NCBI GenBank assembly: GCA_910587035.1 | Contig: CAJUMQ010000020.1 | Location: forward strand, 1-48,110 | Reading direction: 5' to 3' | Length of the DNA stretch: 48,110 nt | Source of the DNA: an uncultured Desulfovibrio sp. | GTDB lineage: Bacteria > Desulfobacterota > Desulfovibrionia > Desulfovibrionales > Desulfovibrionaceae | Shown: one piece after another, positions 25,927 through 34,486 of the stretch | Numbering within the stretch: position 1 is the first letter of the stretch | Layout: each line of letters begins with the position of its first letter | Notes under the pieces: generated by a model | What the model saw: only the letters and a program-made list of their open reading frames with translations | Database searches by the model: none | Told to the model about the DNA's origin: nothing | Made by a program: the position numbers and the translations under genes

Positions 25927-27492
25927 ATGAAAAAACTTCTCCGCCATCTGGGCCATCTGCTCATTGTCGCCATCTTCGTCCTGGCGGTATATCTGCTTTA
26001 TAACAAACTGAAATCATATAGCATTACCCAGATCAGAGCCTGTCTGGAACAGATCTCATATGGGCGCATTGGCGCGTCACTTGTGCTGATGGCCATCAAC
26101 TACATGATTCTTGTGGGCTATGACTGGCTGGCTCTCAAGGCCATCCATAAAAAGCTGCCCTTGCCCAGGGTGGGCCTGGTCTCCTTTGTAGGCCAGGCTG
26201 TGAGCTATAATTTTGGTGCCCTTCTCGGGGGCACCAGCGTGCGCTATCGTTTTTACCATGCCTGGGGCTTTTCCATCACAGATATTGTGCGGCTTGTGCT
26301 GATGCTGGCCGTGACCTTCTGGGTGGGCGCCCTTGGCCTGTGCGGCCTGATATTCATTGTGGCGCCCCCGGTGATTCCGGATCCGCTCATGGAGCACATG
26401 CCCATAAAAGATGTGCGAGTGCTCGGCTTAATCCTTACCGCCCTGGCATTTTCCTATCTTGCCCTTTGTTTCTCCATCCGCAAGCCGGTGCATATATTCG
26501 GCAAGGAATTTGTCTTTCCCACTCCGCGCATAGCCATTGCCCAGTGCATTGTGGCCGGCATAGACATAATCGCCGCTGCCGCGTGCATGTATGTTCTGCT
26601 GCCTGGCCACATAGGCATAAGCTTCATTGATTTTCTGCCCAGCTATCTCATGGCCCAGGTGGCTGTGGTGCTGACCCATATCCCCGGGGGGGTGGGCATC
26701 TTTGAGCTTGTGATTCTCGAGCTCAGCCACACGTCACATGAGCAGGCGGTTTTTGCGGCTGTGCTTCTTTTCCGCCTCATCTACTACATCATCCCCCTGC
26801 TGGCAGCAGCCGTGCTGCTGGCCATCTATGAGGCAAGGCAGAGAAAGGACATGCTCAAGGATGCCGGACGCTGGCTTTCAGTGCTGTCCCATTCCATAGC
26901 CGCATATCTCACATTTGTCGGCGGCCTGATCCTGCTTGTTTCCGCAACGCTGCCCACCGCCTGGAAGACCTTGCCCCAGATAATGCAGACATGGCCCAAA
27001 TGGGTACTGGGCACAGGCCATCTTTGCTGCACCCTGTGCGGAGCGGGGCTACTTTTTGTATCCTACGGATTGGAAAGGCGTCAGACGCGGGCCTTCAGGC
27101 TGGCCGTGGCCATGCTGGCCGGGGGCATCTTCGGGGCTCTCCTCAAGGGCTTCTCCTGGCAGGTGGCCCTGATGGCTGCGACAATCCTGTTCGCAGTCTG
27201 CCTGGCAAACCGGCGCTTTTACAGGACTTCATTCTTTTTTGAGGAAAAAATCCCGCCCTACTGGCTGGGGGCGGCATTCGCCGCGCTGGCCTGTGTCTTT
27301 ATGCTGGGCTGGTTTCTGTACCATCCGGCATGGGACAGGGCCACGAGCTGGGGCTTTGAGAGGCCATTCAATGCCTCGCGCACACTGCTGGGATTTGGCG
27401 CCATAGTGGTGATGCTGGCCTGCGCGTGGCTCTGGCGGCTGTTTTTGCGCGCCAGAAAGAGGCGGATCAATGACAGGCGCCAGGCACCATAG
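25927..27492 (+). CDS. MprF-like flippase-domain membrane protein without synthase domain
   Basis: A 521-residue polytopic membrane protein with about 13-14 hydrophobic segments. The first eight match the lysylphosphatidylglycerol synthase TM / UPF0104 family, with the motif SYNFGALLGGTSVRYRFYHAWG near residue 95 and HIPGGVGIFELVIL near 255. A second set of segments follows (from about residue 325). This is the layout of the MprF flippase half, but the protein stops at a basic tail (RARKRRINDRR) where MprF continues into the roughly 300-residue cytoplasmic aminoacyl-transfer domain. I place the start at ATG 25927 because the upstream frame opens at TTG. The ribosome site is weak. The lipid it moves, if any, is unknown. 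Confidence 0.8.
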   Translation: MKKLLRHLGHLLIVAIFVLAVYLLYNKLKSYSITQIRACLEQISYGRIGASLVLMAINYMILVGYDWLALKAIHKKLPLPRVGLVSFVGQAVSYNFGALLGGTSVRYRFYHAWGFSITDIVRLVLMLAVTFWVGALGLCGLIFIVAPPVIPDPLMEHMPIKDVRVLGLILTALAFSYLALCFSIRKPVHIFGKEFVFPTPRIAIAQCIVAGIDIIAAAACMYVLLPGHIGISFIDFLPSYLMAQVAVVLTHIPGGVGIFELVILELSHTSHEQAVFAAVLLFRLIYYIIPLLAAAVLLAIYEARQRKDMLKDAGRWLSVLSHSIAAYLTFVGGLILLVSATLPTAWKTLPQIMQTWPKWVLGTGHLCCTLCGAGLLFVSYGLERRQTRAFRLAVAMLAGGIFGALLKGFSWQVALMAATILFAVCLANRRFYRTSFFFEEKIPPYWLGAAFAALACVFMLGWFLYHPAWDRATSWGFERPFNASRTLLGFGAIVVMLACAWLWRLFLRARKRRINDRRQAP

Positions 27493-27566
27493 TGGCAGAG
27501 CCTGTTACAACTGAGAGCCGGTTGCCCCAAATGTATCAAAACATGGTGGCGGCAATCCGAGCGGCA

Positions 27567-28112
27567 TCAGCTCCCGGCCGCGACGCTGATGCGCACGGCA
27601 TCAATGCCATCGCGACCTTCAAACAGCACATCGACATGGTCGTTTTTGTCTGTGCCAATTTTTCTGCCCACATAATCGGCGCAAATTGGCAGCTCGCGGT
27701 GGCCTCGATCAATCAGGGCGAGCAGTTCCACAGAGGCTGGCCGGCCATAATCGAGAAGCGCCTCCAGAGCCGCGCGCACTGTTCGGCCTGTAAAAAGAAC
27801 ATCGTCCACGAGGATGATTCCAAGATTATCCAGGCTGCAGGGCATGGCTGATTTGCCTATTTTGGGCATGCCGCCAGAAAGGGTTGTCCAGTCATCACGG
27901 TAGAGATTTATGTCAAGGGAGCCGATCTTTATCTTTTTACCTGTCTTTTGCCCAGCCAGGGCGGCAAGGCGCTCCGCAAGATCAACGCCTCTGCGCTGTA
28001 TGCCCACAAAAATCACATTTTCCATATCGCCATGTCTTTCCATTACCTGGGCGAACAGCCTTTCCAGAACAAGAGACATTTCATTACTGTCGATTATGAT
28101 GCGTTCCTGCAT
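27567..28112 (-). CDS. pyrR: bifunctional pyr operon regulator / uracil phosphoribosyltransferase PyrR
   Basis: A 181-residue type I phosphoribosyltransferase-fold protein. The PRPP-binding loop ILVDDVLFTGRTVRAALEAL (about 97-116), FVGIQRRGVDLAERL near 35, DINLYRDDWT near 70 and the terminal FEGRDGIDAVRI are PyrR hallmarks. PyrR binds pyr mRNA in Gram-positive bacteria; in proteobacteria the role may be only UPRT activity. No pyrimidine genes adjoin it. The start at 28112 has GGAG eight bases upstream. It ends 75 bases from the MprF-like gene (convergent). Confidence 0.93.
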   Translation of the reverse strand: MQERIIIDSNEMSLVLERLFAQVMERHGDMENVIFVGIQRRGVDLAERLAALAGQKTGKKIKIGSLDINLYRDDWTTLSGGMPKIGKSAMPCSLDNLGIILVDDVLFTGRTVRAALEALLDYGRPASVELLALIDRGHRELPICADYVGRKIGTDKNDHVDVLFEGRDGIDAVRISVAAGS

Positions 28113-28305
28113 GAGACTACTCCATGGGCCGCTCAATGGTTGCCTGCGGTATCAATTGCGCCATCTGCCATTTTGGGATATTAGCGCAATGTAAACCTGT
28201 TAGTCCGGATATTTTCCATATAGATATTTTTTGACTCATAAACGGATAAAGCGCGTCATTCAAGTTTTTTAACGCGACATTTTCCAGAGTACAGGAGATC
28301 GGGTT

Positions 28306-29760
28306 ATGGCTGAAGCAAACAACATGGATGAAAATTTTGAGGTTCTGCTGGCGCAGCATGAGGCGCACTCGGAAAAATTGCGGAAGGGCCAGAAAACAGG
28401 CGGCAAAATAATCGCCATCAGCGGCGATGATGTTTTTGTGGATGTGGGCCTGAAAGAAGATGGCATAATGGATCGCAGCGAAATTCTGGACAAGGACGGC
28501 AACGAGACTGTCGGCGTGGGCGGCCATGTGGAGGCCTATGTTATTGATATTTCCTCCCAGGGCATCAAATTGTCGCGTTCCATGAGCGGGTCTGGCGTGG
28601 CTGCGCTGGAAGATGCCATGGCTGCGGCGCTGCCTGTGGCTGGCAGGGTCAAGGGACAATGCAAGGGCGGCTATCAGGTGGACGTGCTGGGCAAGACCGC
28701 CTTTTGCCCCGGCAGCCAGATGGAATGGGCCGACAACCCGGAGGAGCTTGTTGGCCGGCAAATGGAATTTCTGGTGACAAAAATTGAAAACCATGGGCGC
28801 AATATAGTCGTATCACGCCGGGCCCTGATTGAGCGGGAAAGAAAAGAAAGCCTCGACAATTTGCTGGCAAGTCTTAATGTAGGTGATATTGTGGAGGGCC
28901 GGGTGTCCCGTCTGGCGCCATTTGGCGCTTTTGTTGAGCTTGCGCCACAGGTTGAAGGCATGGCCCATGTTTCCGAGCTGTCCTGGTCCCGTGTCAGTTC
29001 GCCTGAAGAGGCTGTGTCCGTTGATGACATCATAACGGTCAAGGTTACCGCCATTGGCACCGATGGCAAGGGGCAGCCGCGCATATCCCTTTCCCGCAAG
29101 CAGGCTCTTGCCGACCCCTGGCAGGATATTGAGGGCCGGTTCAAGCCTGGCGATGTCGTGGAAGGCCGTATTGCAAGGCTGGCGCCATTTGGAGCCTTTG
29201 TGGAAATTGCCACGGGCATAGAAGGTCTGGTGCATCTTTCTGAAATGTCATGGGAAAAAAGAGTTGCCAAGCCTGAAGAGATTGTCGCTCCTGGCGATGT
29301 CGTCCAGGTTGCCATCAGGGAAGTCAATCCCGAAACCCGCCGTATCTCTCTCAGCCTGCGTGATGCCCTTGGTGATCCCTGGCAGGATGCCGCGGAAAAG
29401 TTGGCGCCCGGCACTGTCGTGTCCGGCACTGTGGAAAGCCGCACCCCGCATGGCCTTTTTGTGAGGCTTGCCCCCGGCATAACCGGCCTTTTGCCAGCCA
29501 GCGCCCAAAAAAATGCCAAAAATCAGGCAGAATTCGCAAAACTTGCCTCTGGCGACAGTGTTAATCTTGTGGTGCAGTCCATCGATGTCAATGCCAAACG
29601 CATCAGCCTCGCCCCTGTTGGCAGCGAAGACAGCGGGGCAGCCGACGCAAACTGGCGCCAGCATGTTAAAAGCGCCCCTGACGGCGATAATATGGGCATA
29701 ATGGCCCAGGCTTTGCATAAGGCTATGCAAAAGAAAGAAAAAGGAGACAAGAACGCATGA
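28306..29760 (+). CDS. S1 RNA-binding domain protein, five S1 repeats
   Basis: A 484-residue protein with five S1 (OB-fold) repeats at about residues 32-95, 105-170, 188-258, 277-347 and 363-432. The best conserved are the third and fourth, each with (V/I)EGR(V/I)(S/A)RLAPFGAFVE and a GM(A/V)H(V/L)SE(L/M)SW motif. Ribosomal protein S1 of proteobacteria usually has six repeats, so this is a shorter S1-like protein that may act as a translation factor or RNA-binding regulator; the true rpsA may lie elsewhere. The ribosome site is AGGAGA. The stop overlaps the start of the protease gene (ATGA), so the two are coupled. Confidence 0.9.
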   Translation: MAEANNMDENFEVLLAQHEAHSEKLRKGQKTGGKIIAISGDDVFVDVGLKEDGIMDRSEILDKDGNETVGVGGHVEAYVIDISSQGIKLSRSMSGSGVAALEDAMAAALPVAGRVKGQCKGGYQVDVLGKTAFCPGSQMEWADNPEELVGRQMEFLVTKIENHGRNIVVSRRALIERERKESLDNLLASLNVGDIVEGRVSRLAPFGAFVELAPQVEGMAHVSELSWSRVSSPEEAVSVDDIITVKVTAIGTDGKGQPRISLSRKQALADPWQDIEGRFKPGDVVEGRIARLAPFGAFVEIATGIEGLVHLSEMSWEKRVAKPEEIVAPGDVVQVAIREVNPETRRISLSLRDALGDPWQDAAEKLAPGTVVSGTVESRTPHGLFVRLAPGITGLLPASAQKNAKNQAEFAKLASGDSVNLVVQSIDVNAKRISLAPVGSEDSGAADANWRQHVKSAPDGDNMGIMAQALHKAMQKKEKGDKNA

Positions 29761-31190
29761 AAAAATGCCTGGCGGCAATATTTATGCTGCTGTTTGTATG
29801 TGCCAGCCTACCGGCTCTGGCAGCGGATTTGCCAGACTTCAGCGCTCTGGCTGCCAAATGTGGCCCGGCTGTGGTCAATATCAATACCGAACGCAAGGCC
29901 TCCCAGAACGGGGCCGAGGATTTTTTTGGGGAAATGTTCCGCAACATGCCCCCCGGGTTTGAAAAATTCTTTGAGCAGTTTGGGGGCAAGAATCCCCAGG
30001 ATAAAAGAAGGGGCGGCCGCAGGCCAATGCAGAAACAGAAATCCCTGGGTTCCGGCTTCTTTGTTTCTGATGATGGCTATATTGTAACCAATAATCATGT
30101 GGTACAGGGCGCTGATGTCATTCATGTCACCATGGATGACAAGAATGGCAAGAGCAAGGATTACAAGGCTACACTTATTGGAGCCGATGAGGAAACAGAT
30201 CTTGCCCTGCTCAAGGTGGAGGCCAAAAATCTGCCCTTCCTTGTCTTTGGCAATTCCGACAATCTCAAGGTCGGAGAATGGCTGCTGGCAATCGGCAATC
30301 CCTTCGGGCTCGATCATACGGTTACGGCAGGCATTCTTTCAGCCAAGGGCCGCAACATACGCTCCGGCCCCTTTGACAACTTTTTGCAGACGGACGCATC
30401 CATCAATCCGGGCAACAGCGGCGGCCCCCTGCTCAATATGGATGGGCAGGTGGTTGGCATCAATACAGCCATAATTGCCAGTGGCCAGGGCATCGGCTTC
30501 GCCATCCCCAGCAATATGGCAGCCAAGATCATAGATCAGATCAAGGATGGCAAAAAAGTGTCCCGTGGCTGGCTTGGCGTAACCATTCAGGATGTCGATG
30601 AAAATGGCGCCAAGGCTCTCGGCATGAAGGATTCCACCGGCGCCCTTGTTGGCAGTGTGATGGCCAATGAGCCTGCCCAGAAGGCCGGCATCAAGGACGG
30701 CGATGTGATCATTGCCGTTGATCACAAGAATATCGAGGATTCCGCAGCCCTGCTGCGGGCCATAGCCGACAAGGCCCCTGGCAGCACGGCCCTGCTCACC
30801 ATCTGGCGCGATGGCAAGACCATGGACATCACTGTGACGCTTGGCGAACGCAAATCCCAGATGGGCAATGCGTTGAAGGGCTCCCAGAAGCAGACTGATG
30901 AATCCTCTCTCGGCCTGTCCCTCCGTCAGCTTACCGGAGATGAGCGCTCAAAGCTCAATCTGCCTCAGGGCGAGGGCCTGATGATTGTTGATGTTGATCC
31001 GGACAAGGGCGCGGCCGAAGCCGACCTGCGCTCTGGCGACATTATCCTCAAGGCCAACCAGGTGCCTGTGGACAGCATTGGCGCTCTCTCAAAAATAGTC
31101 CGGGAGGTGGGCTCCAAGCGCGGCGCCCTTCTGCTCCAGCTGCAGCGCAACGGCGATACCTTTTATCGCTCTGTGCCGGTGACCAAATAG
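29757..31190 (+). CDS. degP: DegP/HtrA-family periplasmic serine protease
   Basis: A 477-residue Do-family protease for misfolded envelope proteins. It has a signal peptide (residues 1-22, ending ALAA), a trypsin-like domain with the triad His114 (VTNNHVV), Asp148 (ETDLALLKV) and Ser221 (NPGNSGGPL), and two PDZ domains (about 275-365 and 385-470). A basic loop rich in Lys and Arg (KNPQDKRRGGRR, about 78-89) matches the LA-loop region. It overlaps the S1 gene by four bases. A strong terminator follows 50 bases after the stop. DegP versus DegQ cannot be decided by eye. Confidence 0.95.
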   Translation: MKKCLAAIFMLLFVCASLPALAADLPDFSALAAKCGPAVVNINTERKASQNGAEDFFGEMFRNMPPGFEKFFEQFGGKNPQDKRRGGRRPMQKQKSLGSGFFVSDDGYIVTNNHVVQGADVIHVTMDDKNGKSKDYKATLIGADEETDLALLKVEAKNLPFLVFGNSDNLKVGEWLLAIGNPFGLDHTVTAGILSAKGRNIRSGPFDNFLQTDASINPGNSGGPLLNMDGQVVGINTAIIASGQGIGFAIPSNMAAKIIDQIKDGKKVSRGWLGVTIQDVDENGAKALGMKDSTGALVGSVMANEPAQKAGIKDGDVIIAVDHKNIEDSAALLRAIADKAPGSTALLTIWRDGKTMDITVTLGERKSQMGNALKGSQKQTDESSLGLSLRQLTGDERSKLNLPQGEGLMIVDVDPDKGAAEADLRSGDIILKANQVPVDSIGALSKIVREVGSKRGALLLQLQRNGDTFYRSVPVTK

Positions 31191-31239
31191 ATTCTGCATA
31201 TGCGGCATGGCTGGCATTCCCGGCCATGCCACGCTTACA

Positions 31240-31269
31240 AATGCCGCAATGCTTGCGGCATTTTTTTTT
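31240..31269 (+). terminator. intrinsic terminator of the S1-degP operon
   Basis: Perfect 10-base arms AATGCCGCAA and TTGCGGCATT with a three-base loop, followed by nine T in all. One of the clearest terminators in the window. Confidence 0.95.
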
Positions 31270-31327
31270 AGTGGGTAAACTTGCCACAAGGCATCTTGCT
31301 GTACAATCCCACCTTATGGAGGTCGCC

Positions 31328-32971
31328 ATGCCCATAGTGCATACTGACGCAGGCAAATTGCCAGCGGCGGACAAACTGGAAAAAATCCCGGCACTCATGA
31401 GCGCCTATTATACCGAGTTTCCCAATCCGGAATTGCCGGAACAAAGAGTGTCTTTTGGCACTTCCGGGCACAGGGGCTCTTCGCTGGCGCATACCTTTAA
31501 TGAAGAACACATCTATGCCATAACTCAGGCAGTATGTGATTATCGTGGCGCAAATGCCATTGACGGACCGCTTTTTCTTGGAGGGGACACCCATGCCCTT
31601 TCGGAAGCGGCTTTTCGCACTGCCCTTGAGGTTCTGGTGGCCAATGGCGTGCATGTCAAAATATCCAAAAATGGCGAATATACCGCCACGCCAGCCATAT
31701 CCCATGCCATTTTGAAATGGAATGCGGGCAGAAAGACAGGTTTGGCTGATGGCATCATCATAACGCCCTCCCACAATCCCCCCCGTGACGGCGGTTTCAA
31801 GTACAATCCCCCAAATGGCGGCCCTGCCGAAACCGACATCACCTCCTGGATAGAAAAAACAGCCAATGATTATCTCGAAAAACGCAATCGTGATGTGCGG
31901 CAGGTAAGTCTGAGGGAGGCCAGAAAGTCTGCACTGGTTGAGGAATATGACTATACCGCAGCCTATGTTGATGATCTGGAAAAAGTTCTGGACATGGCCG
32001 CCATAGCCGCGTCCGGCCTGAAACTTGGCGTGGATCCCCTGGGGGGCGCCAGTCTGCCACTCTGGCAGCCCATTGCCGAAAAATACAGGCTCAACCTGAC
32101 CGTGGTGAATAAAGAGGTTGATCCCACCTTCCGCTTTGTGCCCTGTGACAAGGATGGGCAGATTCGCATGGACTGTTCATCTCCATATGCCATGAACAGA
32201 CTGCTTGAAATGCGTGGCCAGTTCGACCTTGCATTTGCCTGCGACCCGGATTCGGACAGACATGGCATAGTCACCCCCACAGAACTGATGAATCCCAACC
32301 ACTACCTCACTGTGGCCGCCTGGCATCTTTTCCGGGAAAGAAAGAACTGGAGCCCTGAGTGCGGCATTGGCAAAACCATAGTCACAAGCGCCATGCTCAA
32401 CCGCATAGGCAAGGAGCTGGGGCGCCCGGTGGTTGAGGTTCCCGTGGGCTTCAAATGGTTCGTTCCCTATCTCTTCAGCGGCCGCTGCGGCTTTGGCTGC
32501 GAGGAAAGCGCCGGCGCGTCTTTCCTGTGCTTCGATTCCTCACCCTGGAGTACGGACAAGGATGGCCCGCTCATGTGCCTGCTGGCAGCCGAGATAATGG
32601 CCAAATCCGGAAAATCGCCATCTGAGATCTATGCGGGCCTAACCGAAAAACTGGGAGCGCCAATTTATCAGCGCATGGATGCACCGGCGGATGATCATAC
32701 GCGCAAAATACTGAAATCACTTAGGCCAGAAGATGTGAAACTCAAGACCCTGGGTGGTTCGCCTGTCACCCTGGTTGAGACACGCGCAAGCGGCAACGAT
32801 GCCCCCATTGGCGGCGTAAAGGTGAGCAGCAATGATGGCTGGTTCGCTGTGCGCCCATCCGGCACAGAGGCCATCTGCAAGGTTTATACAGAAAGCTTCA
32901 AGGGCAAGGATTATCTGCTGGCAATCCAGAAGGATGCCATAGACTTTATGGAAGCCCTTTTGAAAAAATAG
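31328..32971 (+). CDS. pgm: phosphoglucomutase (alpha-D-glucose specific)
   Basis: Interconverts glucose 1-phosphate and glucose 6-phosphate, for glycogen or surface sugar synthesis. The 547-residue protein has VSFGTSGHRGSS at the N-terminus, the active-site serine loop TPSHNPPRDGGFKYNPPNGG (about residue 147), the magnesium loop CDPDSDRHG (about 305), and the phosphate-binding RPSGTEAICKVYTESF at the C-terminus. The start at 31328 has GGAGG five bases upstream; 34 upstream codons overlap the preceding terminator and are not coding. It appears to be a single-gene unit. Confidence 0.97.
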   Translation: MPIVHTDAGKLPAADKLEKIPALMSAYYTEFPNPELPEQRVSFGTSGHRGSSLAHTFNEEHIYAITQAVCDYRGANAIDGPLFLGGDTHALSEAAFRTALEVLVANGVHVKISKNGEYTATPAISHAILKWNAGRKTGLADGIIITPSHNPPRDGGFKYNPPNGGPAETDITSWIEKTANDYLEKRNRDVRQVSLREARKSALVEEYDYTAAYVDDLEKVLDMAAIAASGLKLGVDPLGGASLPLWQPIAEKYRLNLTVVNKEVDPTFRFVPCDKDGQIRMDCSSPYAMNRLLEMRGQFDLAFACDPDSDRHGIVTPTELMNPNHYLTVAAWHLFRERKNWSPECGIGKTIVTSAMLNRIGKELGRPVVEVPVGFKWFVPYLFSGRCGFGCEESAGASFLCFDSSPWSTDKDGPLMCLLAAEIMAKSGKSPSEIYAGLTEKLGAPIYQRMDAPADDHTRKILKSLRPEDVKLKTLGGSPVTLVETRASGNDAPIGGVKVSSNDGWFAVRPSGTEAICKVYTESFKGKDYLLAIQKDAIDFMEALLKK

Positions 32972-32982
32972 CGCAAGCCTTG

Positions 32983-33020
32983 TCACCAAATCCCCGGACA
33001 TATGAACGGGGATTTGGTGA
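32983..33020 (+). terminator. long hairpin after pgm
   Basis: Perfect 14-base arms TCACCAAATCCCCG and CGGGGATTTGGTGA with a 10-base loop, 11 bases past the pgm stop. No T run follows (AAAATATT), so it may end or protect the transcript rather than being a textbook terminator. Confidence 0.55.
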
Positions 33021-33025
33021 AAATA

Positions 33026-33053
33026 TTGGCACCCCGGTAAGCGGCATTAGATA
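33026..33053 (+). promoter_or_regulatory. promoter of the quinone-reductase-like gene
   Basis: TTGGCA (33026-33031) and TAGATA (33048-33053) with a 16-base spacer, giving a leader of about 60 bases before the ATG at 33122. Confidence 0.4.
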
Positions 33054-33121
33054 AAGGTATTTATTCCCAAATCCTCCAGATCATAGCATGAATTTGTTTT
33101 TCGATGCCGACGGAGAACCAG

Positions 33122-33694
33122 ATGATAACAGTAATTTATGGGCATCCATGGGATAAAAGCTTCAACCATGCAATTCTTGATACTGTGCTGGCTGCCCTTA
33201 CAAAAGCAAATGTAAAACACACTCTTATTGATCTATACGCCGACAAGTTTGATCCGGCGGTGCGCGTTGATGATCTGGCCCTGTATGGCGAAGGCAGGAC
33301 CGCTGATCCTCTGGCTGCCAGGTATATGGAGATCTTGGGCAGAACCAGAGGCCTGGTTTTCATATACCCAGTGTGGTGGGGAGTTGAGCCGGCCATTGTC
33401 CAGGGATTTTATGACAAGGTGTTTTTGAAGGATTTTGCATGGGAATATGATCCGGATGGCAGGCTCTCGCCATTGCTGAACATCACCAAGGCCAGGCTTT
33501 TCACCACATCGGAGGCGCCAAGCCCGGTTTTTACATCCTATTTTCAGGACTATCTGCCATCTCATGTCTTTTCGGCAGTGGGCATCCACAATTCATCATG
33601 GCTCAATCTGGATAATATTACACACAGGTCCAGACGGGAGTGTGAGGACTTTCTGGCAAAGGTTGCCGATGCCATGACATCATTTGGATATTGA
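33122..33694 (+). CDS. NAD(P)H quinone oxidoreductase-like flavoprotein (flavodoxin_2 family)
   Basis: A 190-residue flavodoxin-fold protein of the NQO1/KefF/MdaB group, soluble and cytoplasmic. The FMN/FAD-binding start ITVIYGHPWDKSFNHAIL, then IYPVWWGVEPAIVQGFYDKVF (about 80-100), is characteristic. Members reduce quinones or nitro compounds with two electrons. ATG 33122 has GGAG eight bases upstream; ATG 33104 has none. The TetR gene faces it (convergent) across 80 bases, but that alone does not show regulation. Confidence 0.88.
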   Translation: MITVIYGHPWDKSFNHAILDTVLAALTKANVKHTLIDLYADKFDPAVRVDDLALYGEGRTADPLAARYMEILGRTRGLVFIYPVWWGVEPAIVQGFYDKVFLKDFAWEYDPDGRLSPLLNITKARLFTTSEAPSPVFTSYFQDYLPSHVFSAVGIHNSSWLNLDNITHRSRRECEDFLAKVADAMTSFGY

Positions 33695-33733
33695 TGAAAA
33701 GGCCACAAGGCCACCCGCTGGAATCGAAGTCAT

Positions 33734-33770
33734 GCCCTGGGCGTAATTCGTCTGAAATTTCGCCCAGGGC
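33734..33770. terminator. shared hairpin between convergent genes
   Basis: Perfect 10-base arms GCCCTGGGCG and CGCCCAGGGC with a 17-base loop, between the quinone-reductase-like gene and the TetR gene. It could end transcription in both directions; neither side has a strong T run. Confidence 0.5.
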
Positions 33771-33773
33771 CGA

Positions 33774-34376
33774 TTAAATCCTGTCGCAGCCTTTGTGTGC
33801 GGAAATGGCCATGGAGACAAACTCCAGAGCATCTTCATAAAGGGATGCGGGTGCATAGGGAGTAAGCACCCTGGTGCGATTGACACCCACGAGCAGGGAG
33901 ATTATCACCTGGGTTGTGCCCATGGGGTCGGTTACCATGAGGCTTTTGTCGAGCATTCCCCTTTCAAGCTGCCGGGTCAGAAGCTCGTGGATTCGTGAAA
34001 ATCTGGAATCCATCAGATCCCTGTCCGCGCCAGTTTTCATGTCGCTATATGGCGAACATCGCACCAGCACAAGCCAGTTGGAGTTTTTATCAATGGAAAA
34101 ATCCAGATAGGCGCGGCAAAAGGCCATTACTCCAGCGTAACCGCAATCAGTGCCGCGCACGGCCTCTTCCAGAAATGACTGGAAATTTTGCAGCACATCG
34201 AGACCCGAGGCCAGAAAAAGCTTCTCCTTGCTGCCGAAATGATGCGTCAACAGGCCAAGGGCCACATTTGCCCTTTCGGAAATTTTTTTAAAGGTCGTCT
34301 CTGCATAGCCATATTCGCCAAACAGTTCCTTGGCGGCCTTTAGCAATGCTTCCTTTCTGTTTTTTGTCTGGGGCAT
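33774..34376 (-). CDS. TetR-family transcriptional regulator
   Basis: A 200-residue TetR-type repressor. The N-terminal helix-turn-helix domain is clear: EALLKAAKELFGEYGYAETT, KKISERANVALGLLTHHFGSKEKLF (residues 8-55). The C-terminal ligand domain is not assigned. ATG 34376 has GGAG six bases upstream and begins ten residues before the first helix; ATG 34418 is a longer alternative with a distant site. No efflux pump or other typical target adjoins it. Confidence 0.9.
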   Translation of the reverse strand: MPQTKNRKEALLKAAKELFGEYGYAETTFKKISERANVALGLLTHHFGSKEKLFLASGLDVLQNFQSFLEEAVRGTDCGYAGVMAFCRAYLDFSIDKNSNWLVLVRCSPYSDMKTGADRDLMDSRFSRIHELLTRQLERGMLDKSLMVTDPMGTTQVIISLLVGVNRTRVLTPYAPASLYEDALEFVSMAISAHKGCDRI

Positions 34377-34486
34377 TCCAGGCTCCGGATGCATGTAATC
34401 TGCTAATGCATTTGTCATAAATATATCTGTCGTCCTGTGCCAGTCCTCATCCGGCAAAAGTCATTTCCTGATTATGAAATGAATTT

